Assembly (NCBI RefSeq): GCF_021300655.1
Contig: NZ_JAJTNB010000001.1
Location: 259,770 to 323,769, forward strand
Length of the DNA stretch: 64,000 bases
DNA from: Helicobacter kayseriensis
Lineage (GTDB): Bacteria > Campylobacterota > Campylobacteria > Campylobacterales > Helicobacteraceae
Direction: 5' to 3'
Part shown: piece after piece, positions 1 to 7,629 of the stretch
Layout of the letters: each line of letters starts with the position of its first letter
How positions within the stretch are numbered: position 1 is the stretch's first letter
Position numbers and translations under genes: made by a program
The notes under the pieces: model-generated
Told to the model about the DNA's origin: nothing
What the model saw: the letters and a program-made list of their open reading frames with translations, nothing else
The model's database searches: none

Positions 1-174
1 AAGAGTTTAAAAATACATATTTCCATATCTGCAACTATGAACTAAAATGTTATCGAGAGATTGAAATCTCTTTTGGTCTCTGCAAAAGTCATTTTTCCGA
101 TCCTAAAATTTAGTAGTCGATACAAAATACAAAAATACACAAAAAAGAATCTCTATAATTTTTAAAAGCTCGAT

Positions 175-213
175 TATAGGGTTATGTTGCAAATTTAATC
201 AAGCAACCCTATA
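175..213 (-). terminator. hairpin downstream of the FadL-like gene
   Basis: The first 230 bases hold no gene. Within them lies an interrupted inverted repeat: TATAGG at 175-180 pairs with CCTATA at 208-213, and GTTGC pairs with GCAAC inside it, around an AT-rich loop. It sits just past the stop codon of the minus-strand FadL-like gene, so it could end that transcript. There is no clean U-run after it, so termination is inferred. Confidence 0.4.
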
Positions 214-230
214 AGAAAAACCGATAAATT

Positions 231-1721
231 TCAGAATCGGCAAGCCATAGAGACATTGACAAGTTGGAGTTTTCCCCAACCATCTTTGGATTGAATGGGA
301 GATTTTCTATTGTCTTTAAAAGTCATCGAATAAGCCGCACCTACATCTAAAGAATCATTAAACATCGAATAGCGTGCCCCAACGCCTACCATATAACCAT
401 CAGCATCAGGGATTCCAAACGCATCACTTGGGACAGGCGTCTCATCATAAGCAATCGAAGCCATCGCTCGGAATTTTTGTCCTACCCCATATGTCACACC
501 CAAACGATAAGAGTTGGTATCTTTCCACCCTCTTCCGATTGCGACAGCATCATAATCAGCTCCACCCATCATCTTCTCTATATAAGCCACCCTCTCAGCC
601 TCTGTAGATCCGATTTGGTGAGCTTGACTTCCAGAAATATTGCTAAATTTTTGATTTTTGTAATTGAATTCAAACTTATCACCATAACTCCAAAAATTTC
701 GCTCATACACAAATTCCACCAAAAAACTCCCCAACTGCTGAGATATACCCACCTGCAAAATAGGAGGAATATCTGTGGAGAGAGTAAGATCAGCATCCAT
801 ATCTGCTGTGATCAAGGGGTTTTCTTCTGTGCCAGTCCTTGCTTTTGCACTCAGCTTTCCTTCAAGATCAATATGAACAGGAGATCGATAAGTAGCAGAG
901 ATAGTAAAGCCCTGATTCCAAGCATAAAATGGCTTGAGCGTCATTGCGACATTCCATCCATAACCCCAACCTTGAGTATCAGAGATTTGATCTACAGCTG
1001 TTGTTCCCTTGCTTGTGATGGTAATTTTACCTCCAGCGATATTTTGAAACATTGAGGCTTGATAGGGGACATAAAGTGAGTTTTGGAATTTCCCCATCCC
1101 ATAGATCACCCTTCCCCCTCCGGCAATCGAAAGCCAATTAGCGATCTTAAAAGACAATACAGGGTTTGCCTCAATCATTGCAATAAAACTAGAATCAAGA
1201 AACTTTCCCCCCTCTCCATCCCAATCAATCGTCATCCCAGAAGGAGCCGTTACAGACAATCCCACATTAAACCCATAAAAGCTAGGAGATTTATAAAAAA
1301 TTTCAGGATAGACAAAATGCGTTGCATTTGCACTTCCATCAGCCTTAGAGGCACTTGGAGCGATATTAGGAAGTTGAGATGAAGCGATCGCGCAAGTAAT
1401 ATTTCCCAACCAATTTTCAGGAGTACACACTGTTTGCACCCCTTGATCTCTCCCAATCTCATTTTTGATCTTTGTAAAATCCGTCGTAAAATCAAAGCGT
1501 GGGACATGAAGCCAAGTTGTAGAAATCTCAATTTCATGTTTATTGGAAAATTTTCCCATTCCCATATTTGCAGGGTTATACAATGCGCTATCAGCACCAT
1601 TTGCACCAGCCACATAAGCTGAACTCAAGGCAATTGAGTTCAAACTATGTTCATTGAGCTTAAATCCAGATCCAAGCACAAAACAAGCTCCAGAAAGCAC
1701 AACTAAGGCTGGTTTTTTCAT
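231..1721 (-). CDS. FadL/OmpP1/TodX-family outer membrane transport protein
   Basis: A 496-residue outer membrane beta-barrel of the FadL family, which takes up hydrophobic compounds such as fatty acids or aromatics. The N-terminus is a signal peptide (MKKPALVVLSG, hydrophobic to about residue 18) followed by the family-typical start of the mature protein, GFKLNEHSLNSIALSSAYVA, and then NPANMGM, matching the conserved FadL segment. The chain alternates aromatic and small residues and ends MACRF with a C-terminal aromatic, as expected for BAM-targeted barrels. A good AAGGAG ribosome site precedes the ATG. It lies 10 bases after the YqeY stop codon, so the two are probably co-transcribed. The substrate cannot be read from the sequence. 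Confidence 0.88.
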   Translation of the reverse strand: MKKPALVVLSGACFVLGSGFKLNEHSLNSIALSSAYVAGANGADSALYNPANMGMGKFSNKHEIEISTTWLHVPRFDFTTDFTKIKNEIGRDQGVQTVCTPENWLGNITCAIASSQLPNIAPSASKADGSANATHFVYPEIFYKSPSFYGFNVGLSVTAPSGMTIDWDGEGGKFLDSSFIAMIEANPVLSFKIANWLSIAGGGRVIYGMGKFQNSLYVPYQASMFQNIAGGKITITSKGTTAVDQISDTQGWGYGWNVAMTLKPFYAWNQGFTISATYRSPVHIDLEGKLSAKARTGTEENPLITADMDADLTLSTDIPPILQVGISQQLGSFLVEFVYERNFWSYGDKFEFNYKNQKFSNISGSQAHQIGSTEAERVAYIEKMMGGADYDAVAIGRGWKDTNSYRLGVTYGVGQKFRAMASIAYDETPVPSDAFGIPDADGYMVGVGARYSMFNDSLDVGAAYSMTFKDNRKSPIQSKDGWGKLQLVNVSMACRF

Positions 1722-1731
1722 TTTCTTCTCC

Positions 1732-2175
1732 TTATTTTAGAAGTTTCTTTGCCATTTCACTGATTCTTTTTCCACTTGCTACATCAGATAAGGCTTTGCT
1801 TGCACTCATCACTTTTCCAAGGTCCTTTAGTCCCTCAGCGCAAGTCTGTTGGATAAGTTCTTGCACTTTCTTTTCTAGCTCTTCATCACTAAGTTGCCTT
1901 GGAAGATAAGCAAGGATTATATCAATTTCCCCCCTTTCTTTTTGGATCAAATCCTCTCTTTGAGCTTGAAGATAAGATTGCAATGCGTCTTCTCTCTGCT
2001 TGAGTGCAGTTTTTAGGATCTGCACCACTCTTGCATCATCAAGCTCTATGCGTTCATCAACCTCAACCTGTTTAAAAGAAGCATTGAGCATTCTCAATGT
2101 ATCACGCCTAAAAGTATCTCCACTCTTCATCGATTCTTTCAAATCTTGCATCATCTTTGTTTTAATCTGACTCAT
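1732..2175 (-). CDS. GatB/YqeY domain protein
   Basis: A 147-residue cytosolic protein of the YqeY family, related to the tRNA-binding tail domain of the amidotransferase subunit GatB. The sequence fits the family along its whole length: an N-terminal helix (MSQIKTKMMQDLKESMKSGD), the RRDTLRMLNASFKQ segment, a central helical bundle (LKTALKQREDALQSY) and a C-terminal part with LKDLGKVMSASK. The exact role is not settled for the family; a link to tRNA charging is the usual assumption. It is divergent from flgH and is the first gene of a likely two-gene unit with the FadL-like porin. Confidence 0.88.
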   Translation of the reverse strand: MSQIKTKMMQDLKESMKSGDTFRRDTLRMLNASFKQVEVDERIELDDARVVQILKTALKQREDALQSYLQAQREDLIQKERGEIDIILAYLPRQLSDEELEKKVQELIQQTCAEGLKDLGKVMSASKALSDVASGKRISEMAKKLLK

Positions 2176-2186
2176 TTGTTCCCCTT

Positions 2187-2202
2187 TGGAATTGTTTTTG
2201 CT
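2187..2202 (+). promoter_or_regulatory. sigma-54-type promoter upstream of flgH
   Basis: TGGAATTGTTTTTGCT has the -24 GG (2188-2189) and -12 GC (2200-2201) separated by exactly 10 bases and the TTGC core at the -12 element. It lies about 45 bases before the flgH start, which leaves a leader of about 30 nucleotides. The flaB promoter in this window has the same layout, so a second RpoN site before a flagellar gene is plausible. Confidence 0.6.
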
Positions 2203-2243
2203 TTTTCACAACAAAATTCACTCATAAAGTAAAGGATTGCGTA

Positions 2244-2942
2244 GTGAAAAAAATGTATTTTAGCCTATTGTTTTTTAGTCTTCTTAAGGCAGTGGATCCA
2301 CAAATTGATTTCAATCCCCCAGATTATGTAGAAAATATGCCCGAAAAAGAATTTATTCCAGAATTTAATAAAGCAGGCAGTCTTTTTGGACAAGGAGATC
2401 GTCCTCTTTTTGCCGATCGTCGAGCGATGAAACCTGATGATCTCATCACAATCATCATCGATGAAAGCTCAGAATCTTCTTTTAATACAAACAAAACCTA
2501 CAATGGAAGCTCAGGAGGAAATGTCACTCCACCTACTATCACCTATAATGGAGATGATGCATCCCAAAAAGAAGCTACAGACTATCTCAACAATCAAGCA
2601 AATTTTTCACTCCAAAAAAGTAATAACACCTCAAACTTCCAAGGCGGAGGGAATCAAAACCGCTCTCAAGCCACAAAAATGACGATCACTGCAAGGATTG
2701 TTAAAGTCCTTGAAAATGGAAATTATTTCATCTATGGCAACAAAGAAATCCTTGTAGATGGAGAAAAGCAAGTGATGCGATTAAGTGGAGTGATTCGCCC
2801 TTATGATATTTCACGCGAAAACACGATCCAATCCAAATTCATTGCAGATGCAAAGATTGAATACAAAAGCATAGGAGCTATAAGCAATACAACACGACAA
2901 AAACCCACCACAGAAGCGATTGAAGATCAATGGCCCTTCTAG
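2244..2942 (+). CDS. flgH: flagellar L-ring protein FlgH
   Basis: Forms the L-ring of the flagellar basal body in the outer membrane. The 232 residues match Helicobacter FlgH closely by recall: IDFNPPDYVE near the start, the GSLFGQGDRPLFADRRAM stretch, the Gly/Asn-rich middle, then ARIVKVLENGNYFIYGNKE and SGVIRPYDI near the C-terminus. The start is GTG at 2244 behind AAAGGA. The signal sequence has no lipobox cysteine, whereas FlgH of most Proteobacteria is a lipoprotein; this appears normal for Helicobacter. It overlaps pseF by 13 bases, so translation of the two is coupled. Confidence 0.95.
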   Translation: MKKMYFSLLFFSLLKAVDPQIDFNPPDYVENMPEKEFIPEFNKAGSLFGQGDRPLFADRRAMKPDDLITIIIDESSESSFNTNKTYNGSSGGNVTPPTITYNGDDASQKEATDYLNNQANFSLQKSNNTSNFQGGGNQNRSQATKMTITARIVKVLENGNYFIYGNKEILVDGEKQVMRLSGVIRPYDISRENTIQSKFIADAKIEYKSIGAISNTTRQKPTTEAIEDQWPF

Positions 2943-3628
2943 ATCCCCAAGCGATTGCGCTTATCCCAGCAAGAGGGGGGAGCAAGCGCATCCCACACAA
3001 AAATATCAAAGACTTCCTAGGCAAGCCTCTCATTGCTTATAGCATTCTCACCGCACGCAAATCCAATCTTTTTTCTCGCATTATCGCATCAACAGATTGC
3101 CCGACTATCGCCTCTATTGCCCAAGAATATGGAGCGGAAGTCCCCTTTTTGAGAGATGCATCATTAAGTGATGATTTTACGCCAACTTTGGAAGTCGTGC
3201 TTGATGCGATTGAACGCTGTGATCTTGGAGATTCTGTGCCATTATGCTGTCTCTATCCTACTGCTCCGCTTTTATCTCCTCAAACACTACATCAAGCCTA
3301 TCAGATTTTATGCGACCAATCCCCCTCCTATGTTTTTTCAGCAACAGAATTTTCTTTTACACCTTTTAGAAGCTTTGGCTTTGAAAACCAAACATTACAA
3401 ATGCTCTACCCTCAATATCAAAACACACGCTCTCAAGATTTGCCTTCACTCTATCATGATGCTGGACAATTTTATTTTGGACTTACTGATACTTTTAGGC
3501 ACAAGATTCCCATCTTTTCTCCCAAAAGCCACCCTCTCATCCTCTCAAATCTGCAAGTTCAAGATATTGATACTCTCCAAGATTTTGAGCTTGCCAAACT
3601 CAAATACAAGTTATTGTATGAAAATTGA
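2930..3628 (+). CDS. pseF: pseudaminic acid cytidylyltransferase PseF
   Basis: Activates pseudaminic acid with CTP to give CMP-pseudaminic acid, the donor for flagellin glycosylation. The 232-residue protein is of NeuA/KdsB type: the nucleotide-binding signature IPARGGSKRIPHKNI is at residues 12-26, followed by FLGKPLIAYSI and the LYPTAPL segment. It is placed between flgH and the PseG-PseH gene, with overlaps at both ends (the next gene begins at the ATG at 3618, 11 bases before this stop codon ends). In H. pylori, by recall, this activity is joined to PseG; here PseF stands alone. Confidence 0.93.
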   Translation: MALLDPQAIALIPARGGSKRIPHKNIKDFLGKPLIAYSILTARKSNLFSRIIASTDCPTIASIAQEYGAEVPFLRDASLSDDFTPTLEVVLDAIERCDLGDSVPLCCLYPTAPLLSPQTLHQAYQILCDQSPSYVFSATEFSFTPFRSFGFENQTLQMLYPQYQNTRSQDLPSLYHDAGQFYFGLTDTFRHKIPIFSPKSHPLILSNLQVQDIDTLQDFELAKLKYKLLYEN

Positions 3629-4883
3629 TGTGTTTTGCGAATGGGGGAAGCAATATGGACTAGGCCATCTAAAACGATGCGAAAATCTCATCCAAATCTT
3701 TCAGCAAACCTTTCCAATGCTCCATTTTCACATTACCTTTCATCATCTCCCCTCTCAGATTCCAACCCAAGCTTATGATTTAGTCATCATTGATAGCTAT
3801 TTAATGGAATCAAAGTTCTATTACCAATTATCCAAGCTCTCTAAAGCGATGCTTTGCTTAGATGATTTTCATCGCATTCATTATCCCAAAAAGGCCCTTA
3901 TCTTGAGCCCCACCCTCTTATCATCAAGCAAATACTCTGGCAAAGACTATGTGATTTTAAATCCTATTTTTCAAACTTCTCTTTCTACTCAACAAACCCC
4001 CAATCAAATCCTTATTACTCCAGGAGGAAGTGATCAATCCTCTCTTATTCAATCCATTTTAGATTCCCTCCCCTCTTTTTTTGATCCCATTATCATCAAT
4101 CCATATTTTCCAAAAGCCACATATGCCAACCTTTCTTCCAAAGAAATTTGTGCGCTCATTGATCGCAGTGAATACATCATCACAGCGGGTGGAGGAAGCC
4201 TCAATGAAGCCATCGCTCGCAACAAAAAAATCATCGCCATATGCATCGCCCCCAACCAAAAGCCTCAGCTCAATGCCTACAAAAACAAGATTCCCGTCCT
4301 CTTTAATCCCTTCTCTCACCTCTCCTCAAAGCTTGGCCAAATACTCAAAACCACCCAACCTCTCCACATCTCTTTTGGGGCAAAGCTCCCCAAACTCGCA
4401 CAAACATTGCTTTATCGCTCGCTCCAACTTCCACACAATATCAAGCCCTTCACTTTGCTAACAAGGTTTGAAAAAAAACAAGTCTTAAAACTCAGAAACC
4501 AACAAGAAATCAGGGAAGCAAGCTTCTATCCTCATCTCATCTCGCTCAAAGAGCATCTGCGTTTTATTGATTCTCTTCAGCCTAGTGACATGTATTTTGC
4601 TTTTTTTAGAGGAAGGCATATCGCAGGAGTAGGATCACTCTGCCTAACCTCTACAGCTCAAGCAACCCTAAGTCTCTACAGAGACAAAAAAGCAAAAGGT
4701 TTTGGAAATCAGATTCTGTTTTTTTTAACCAAAATCGCGCAAAAACTCGAGATCAATACCCTCACACTGCAGGTTCTCAAATCCAATCAAAAAGCAATCA
4801 ATTTTTATCAAAAGCATCATTTTCAAATCACTCAAGAAAATCAAAATCATTTCACAATGCAAAAAGAGATTAAAAATCCTTGA
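3618..4883 (+). CDS. pseG-pseH: fused PseG UDP-sugar hydrolase and PseH N-acetyltransferase
   Basis: One 421-residue frame carries two steps of pseudaminic acid synthesis. Residues 1-270 match PseG, the hydrolase that removes UDP from the 2,4-diacetamido-altropyranose intermediate: CEWGKQYGLGHLKRC at 7-21 has the conserved His17, and TPGGSDQSSL and ITAGGGSLNEA are the nucleotide-sugar loops of this GT-B-like fold. Residues about 276-421 match PseH, the GNAT acetyltransferase acting on the 4-amino group: YPHLISLKEHLRFI, then KAKGFGNQIL as the acetyl-CoA loop and NQKAINFYQKHHF near the end. The open frame reaches back to 3168, but that part is a shadow of pseF. The ATG at 3618 gives the right PseG N-terminus. 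Normally the two are separate proteins. Confidence 0.9.
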   Translation: MKIDVFCEWGKQYGLGHLKRCENLIQIFQQTFPMLHFHITFHHLPSQIPTQAYDLVIIDSYLMESKFYYQLSKLSKAMLCLDDFHRIHYPKKALILSPTLLSSSKYSGKDYVILNPIFQTSLSTQQTPNQILITPGGSDQSSLIQSILDSLPSFFDPIIINPYFPKATYANLSSKEICALIDRSEYIITAGGGSLNEAIARNKKIIAICIAPNQKPQLNAYKNKIPVLFNPFSHLSSKLGQILKTTQPLHISFGAKLPKLAQTLLYRSLQLPHNIKPFTLLTRFEKKQVLKLRNQQEIREASFYPHLISLKEHLRFIDSLQPSDMYFAFFRGRHIAGVGSLCLTSTAQATLSLYRDKKAKGFGNQILFFLTKIAQKLEINTLTLQVLKSNQKAINFYQKHHFQITQENQNHFTMQKEIKNP

Positions 4884-4981
4884 GTGCAAAATTTGCCCCT
4901 TTATTGCTTAAATCTTGTAAAAAAGAGACAAAATGCGGATAATTTTCTTACTATTTTCAATCCAAACATCTGGAGTTTAAA

Positions 4982-5998
4982 ATGAATGCCCCAATGATCG
5001 TTGCTGAGCTTAGCGCCAACCACAACCAAGATCTAGAACTTGCCAAAGCACATATCAAAAAAGCCAAAGAAATAGGTGCTCATGCGGTCAAAATACAGAC
5101 CTATACTCCTGATTGCCTCACTCTTAAATCTCACAAAGAACATTTCAAAATCAAAGGCGGGCTTTGGGATGGCCTTTATCTTCATGATCTTTATATGCAA
5201 GCTCATACCCCATTTGAATGGCATGAAGAGTTATTTCAATATGCTCGCAATCTTAGAATCACCATTTTTAGCTCCCCCTTTAGCTCAAAAGCTCTTCAAC
5301 TTTTAGAATCACTTCAATGTCCAATGTATAAAATCGCAAGCTTTGAAATGACAGATCTAGATCTCATTTCCCAAGTAGCACGCACAAAAAAACCAATCAT
5401 CCTCTCAAGCGGAATTGCCACAGATGAGGAAATCACTCAAGCTATAGATGTATGCAAACAAGCAGGAAATAACGATATCACACTACTTAAATGCACATCA
5501 GCCTACCCTGCAAAATTTCAAGATGCAAATCTTTTGGCTATGCCAAATTTTGCAAAAAAATGGGGAGTGAAATTTGGACTTTCTGATCATAGTGCTGGCT
5601 TTTTGCTTCCTGTGATCGCAACAAGCCTAGGGGCAAGTGTGATTGAAAAACATTTTATTCTTGATCGCTTTCTTGGTGGAGCAGATAGTGCCTTTAGCCT
5701 CGATACACACGAATTTAAAGAAATGATTAAACAAGTGCATCTTGCTTGGGAATCTTTGGGTGATGCACATTATCAAAACTCTCCTACTGATTCTAAGCGG
5801 ATCTTTTCTCGCAGTATTTTTGTTCAAAAGCCAATCTACAAAGGAGAGATCTTTACACCCGATCATCTAACAATCAAACGGCCCAATATTGGAATCCACC
5901 CACAATATCTCCAAAGCGTAATTGGAAAACAAGCAACAAGGGATTTGGATTTTGGAGATCCTCTCCAATTGGAAGATTTTACTTTGCCAAACACTTAA
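4982..5998 (+). CDS. pseI: pseudaminic acid synthase PseI
   Basis: Condenses the 2,4-diacetamido-2,4,6-trideoxy-altrose with phosphoenolpyruvate to give pseudaminic acid. At 338 residues it has the NeuB layout: a TIM-barrel domain beginning with VAELSANHNQDLELAKAHI, with KIQTYTPDCLT, FSSPFSSKAL and KIASFEMTDLDLI, the metal/substrate segment GLSDHSAGFLLPVIA and EKHFILDR, then a C-terminal SAF (antifreeze-like) domain with RSIFVQKPIYKGEIFTPDHL and KRPNIGIHP. A 98-base gap after PseG-PseH contains no hairpin, so it may share the flgH transcript or use a weak local promoter (GGATAATTTT near 4936). It converges with fur, overlapping it by 20 bases. Confidence 0.94.
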   Translation: MNAPMIVAELSANHNQDLELAKAHIKKAKEIGAHAVKIQTYTPDCLTLKSHKEHFKIKGGLWDGLYLHDLYMQAHTPFEWHEELFQYARNLRITIFSSPFSSKALQLLESLQCPMYKIASFEMTDLDLISQVARTKKPIILSSGIATDEEITQAIDVCKQAGNNDITLLKCTSAYPAKFQDANLLAMPNFAKKWGVKFGLSDHSAGFLLPVIATSLGASVIEKHFILDRFLGGADSAFSLDTHEFKEMIKQVHLAWESLGDAHYQNSPTDSKRIFSRSIFVQKPIYKGEIFTPDHLTIKRPNIGIHPQYLQSVIGKQATRDLDFGDPLQLEDFTLPNT

Positions 5999-6425
5999 CA
6001 CATTTGACAAACAATCGCATATCATGGCTAATGAGTTTTGCTCCTATTTTTTGGGCAACTTCAAGCTGAAGTCGCTCAATTTCCTCATCAACAAATTCGA
6101 TAATCTCACCACACTCAAGGCAAATAATATGGTCATGATGGAGCTTTGATGCTATTTCATAACGCTTTCCCCCATGATTGGTTTTCAGCACAGTGATAAA
6201 CCCCTCTTGCTCCAAAAATGATAAAAGACGATAAACTGAGGAAAGGGAAGCGCTTTTGTCTGTAAGCTTAATTTGCTGGGCAATTTCTTCAGGACTAAGA
6301 TGGGTTCCACTTTTATACAAAACTGCCAAAACCTCTTCTCGCTGTTTGGAATTTTTCATTCTACTTTCTTTAATGCTTTTTCTCAATCTCTCAAGAATTG
6401 CCTCAAGCGTCTCAAGTCTTTCCAC
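5979..6425 (-). CDS. fur: ferric uptake regulator Fur
   Basis: Iron-responsive repressor of 148 residues. The open frame could start 34 codons further upstream, but the GTG at 6425 gives the known Helicobacter start (VERLETLEAILERLRKSI, with V read as Met) and has a GGAGAGG ribosome site. The N-terminal winged helix includes KNSKQREEVLAVLYKSG and SSVYRLLSFLEQEGF. The metal-binding part carries HHDHIICLECG and a final CVKC pair, the two cysteine pairs of the structural zinc site. It is divergent from the BioF-like gene. A dyad in the shared spacer may be its own operator. Confidence 0.95.
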   Translation of the reverse strand: MERLETLEAILERLRKSIKESRMKNSKQREEVLAVLYKSGTHLSPEEIAQQIKLTDKSASLSSVYRLLSFLEQEGFITVLKTNHGGKRYEIASKLHHDHIICLECGEIIEFVDEEIERLQLEVAQKIGAKLISHDMRLFVKCVKCLAK

Positions 6426-6470
6426 GTCCTCTCCTTTCCACAAAATAAAACAAAGGATTGATTTTATCAA

Positions 6471-6492
6471 ATAACTCACTATAATGAGAAAT
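6471..6492. promoter_or_regulatory. imperfect dyad between fur and the BioF-like gene
   Basis: ATAACTCACTATAATGAGAAAT is a 22-base imperfect palindrome: CTCA pairs with TGAG around a centre TATA, and the outer AT/AT pairs match. It includes TATAAT, the likely -10 of the rightward gene. The position between the two divergent starts suits an operator, possibly for Fur, but it does not match the H. pylori Fur consensus as I recall it. Confidence 0.35.
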
Positions 6493-6520
6493 AACGCAAT
6501 ACCAACACAAAAGGGAGATA

Positions 6521-7615
6521 ATGCCATATTCTAAAGAATTAACGGTTTTAAAAAAATCTCAGCTTTTAAGAGAGAAGGTGATTCATCCTCCTCATCTTTT
6601 GGATTATGCATCCAATGATTATCTAGGTCTAGCACATCAAAAAGAGCTTCTCCATCGCGCATTCATTAGATTACAAAACTCCCCTCGCCACGCTCCAACA
6701 TCTTCAATGGCCATCAATGGATATGATTGGATTCATAAAAATTTTGAGGATTTTTTGATTGAGTTTTTTGGGTTTCAATCCTGCACACTTTTTGGCAGCG
6801 GTTTTCTAGCCAACCTTGCACTCTTTGACACTCTAGTGCGCAAAAATGATTTAATTTTTATTGATGAGCTATATCATGCAAGTGGACAATATCCAGCCAA
6901 ACTATTAGGAAAGCAAGCGATCTTCTTTGCTCACAACAACCCATCTGATTTGCTTCAAAAAATCAAAGCCTATCAAACAAAGGGGAGGATTCTGATTGCC
7001 ATTGAAGGAGTTTATTCCATGGATGGGGATATTGCAAAAGTTGATTTTGCTCATATTGCTCAAGAATATAACGCACTCTTAATCGTCGATGAGGCTCACA
7101 GCGGAGGAGTGATTGGAAAAAATCTCAAAGGCTATTTTGATCACTATCAACTCCCTATTTTGCCCAACTACATCAAAATGGGGACTCTAAGCAAAGCTTA
7201 TGGAAGCTATGGAGCCTATGTTTTGGGACAAAAAAGCATTATTGATTTTTTATTTTCCAAAGCCAAAAGTTCGATTTATACAACGGCTCCAAGTCTTTTT
7301 GATATTGCCTTAGCACACGAAAATCTTTTATTTATTCAAGCCCACACTCATACGCTTCATTCCAAACTCAAAGAACAAAGACAGGCACTTTCTTCTCTCT
7401 TTCCCATCCCTTTAGAATCCCAAATTGCAATCTTCCCTTTTACAAATCAAGCAAGAATGATTCAAATCGCAGAAGAACTCAAATGCAACGATTTCCTTGT
7501 TGGATCCATTAGAAAACCCACCTCAAAAACGCCAAGATTACGCATTAGCCTTAATTTAAAAAACCCATTAATGCAAACTCAAAAATTATGTAAAATACTC
7601 CAAAAAATGCTTTAA
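6521..7615 (+). CDS. bioF: alpha-oxoamine synthase, probable 8-amino-7-oxononanoate synthase
   Basis: A 364-residue PLP enzyme that joins an amino acid to an acyl-CoA with loss of CO2. BioF (first ring-forming steps of biotin synthesis) is the usual call in Helicobacter, where the same gene precedes a PBP1A gene. Family motifs: LLDYASNDYLGLAHQ near residue 25, GSGFLANLALFDTLV, ELYHASGQYPAKL, IEGVYSMDGDIAK, VDEAHSGGVIG, and GTLSKAYGSYGAYVLG with the PLP lysine. 2-amino-3-ketobutyrate CoA ligase is the main alternative and cannot be excluded by motif reading. The PBP1A gene follows after 14 bases, so they form one unit. Confidence 0.82.
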   Translation: MPYSKELTVLKKSQLLREKVIHPPHLLDYASNDYLGLAHQKELLHRAFIRLQNSPRHAPTSSMAINGYDWIHKNFEDFLIEFFGFQSCTLFGSGFLANLALFDTLVRKNDLIFIDELYHASGQYPAKLLGKQAIFFAHNNPSDLLQKIKAYQTKGRILIAIEGVYSMDGDIAKVDFAHIAQEYNALLIVDEAHSGGVIGKNLKGYFDHYQLPILPNYIKMGTLSKAYGSYGAYVLGQKSIIDFLFSKAKSSIYTTAPSLFDIALAHENLLFIQAHTHTLHSKLKEQRQALSSLFPIPLESQIAIFPFTNQARMIQIAEELKCNDFLVGSIRKPTSKTPRLRISLNLKNPLMQTQKLCKILQKML

Positions 7616-7629
7616 TCTGGATATCTACA

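Noticed and set aside
477-1055. 192-codon plus-strand frame opposite the FadL-like gene
   Set aside because: Shadow frame; no ribosome site, no family motifs, while the opposite strand codes a clear outer membrane protein.
3168-3617. N-terminal extension of the PseG-PseH frame
   Set aside because: It overlaps pseF in another frame and has no PseG similarity; the ATG at 3618 gives the conserved N-terminus.
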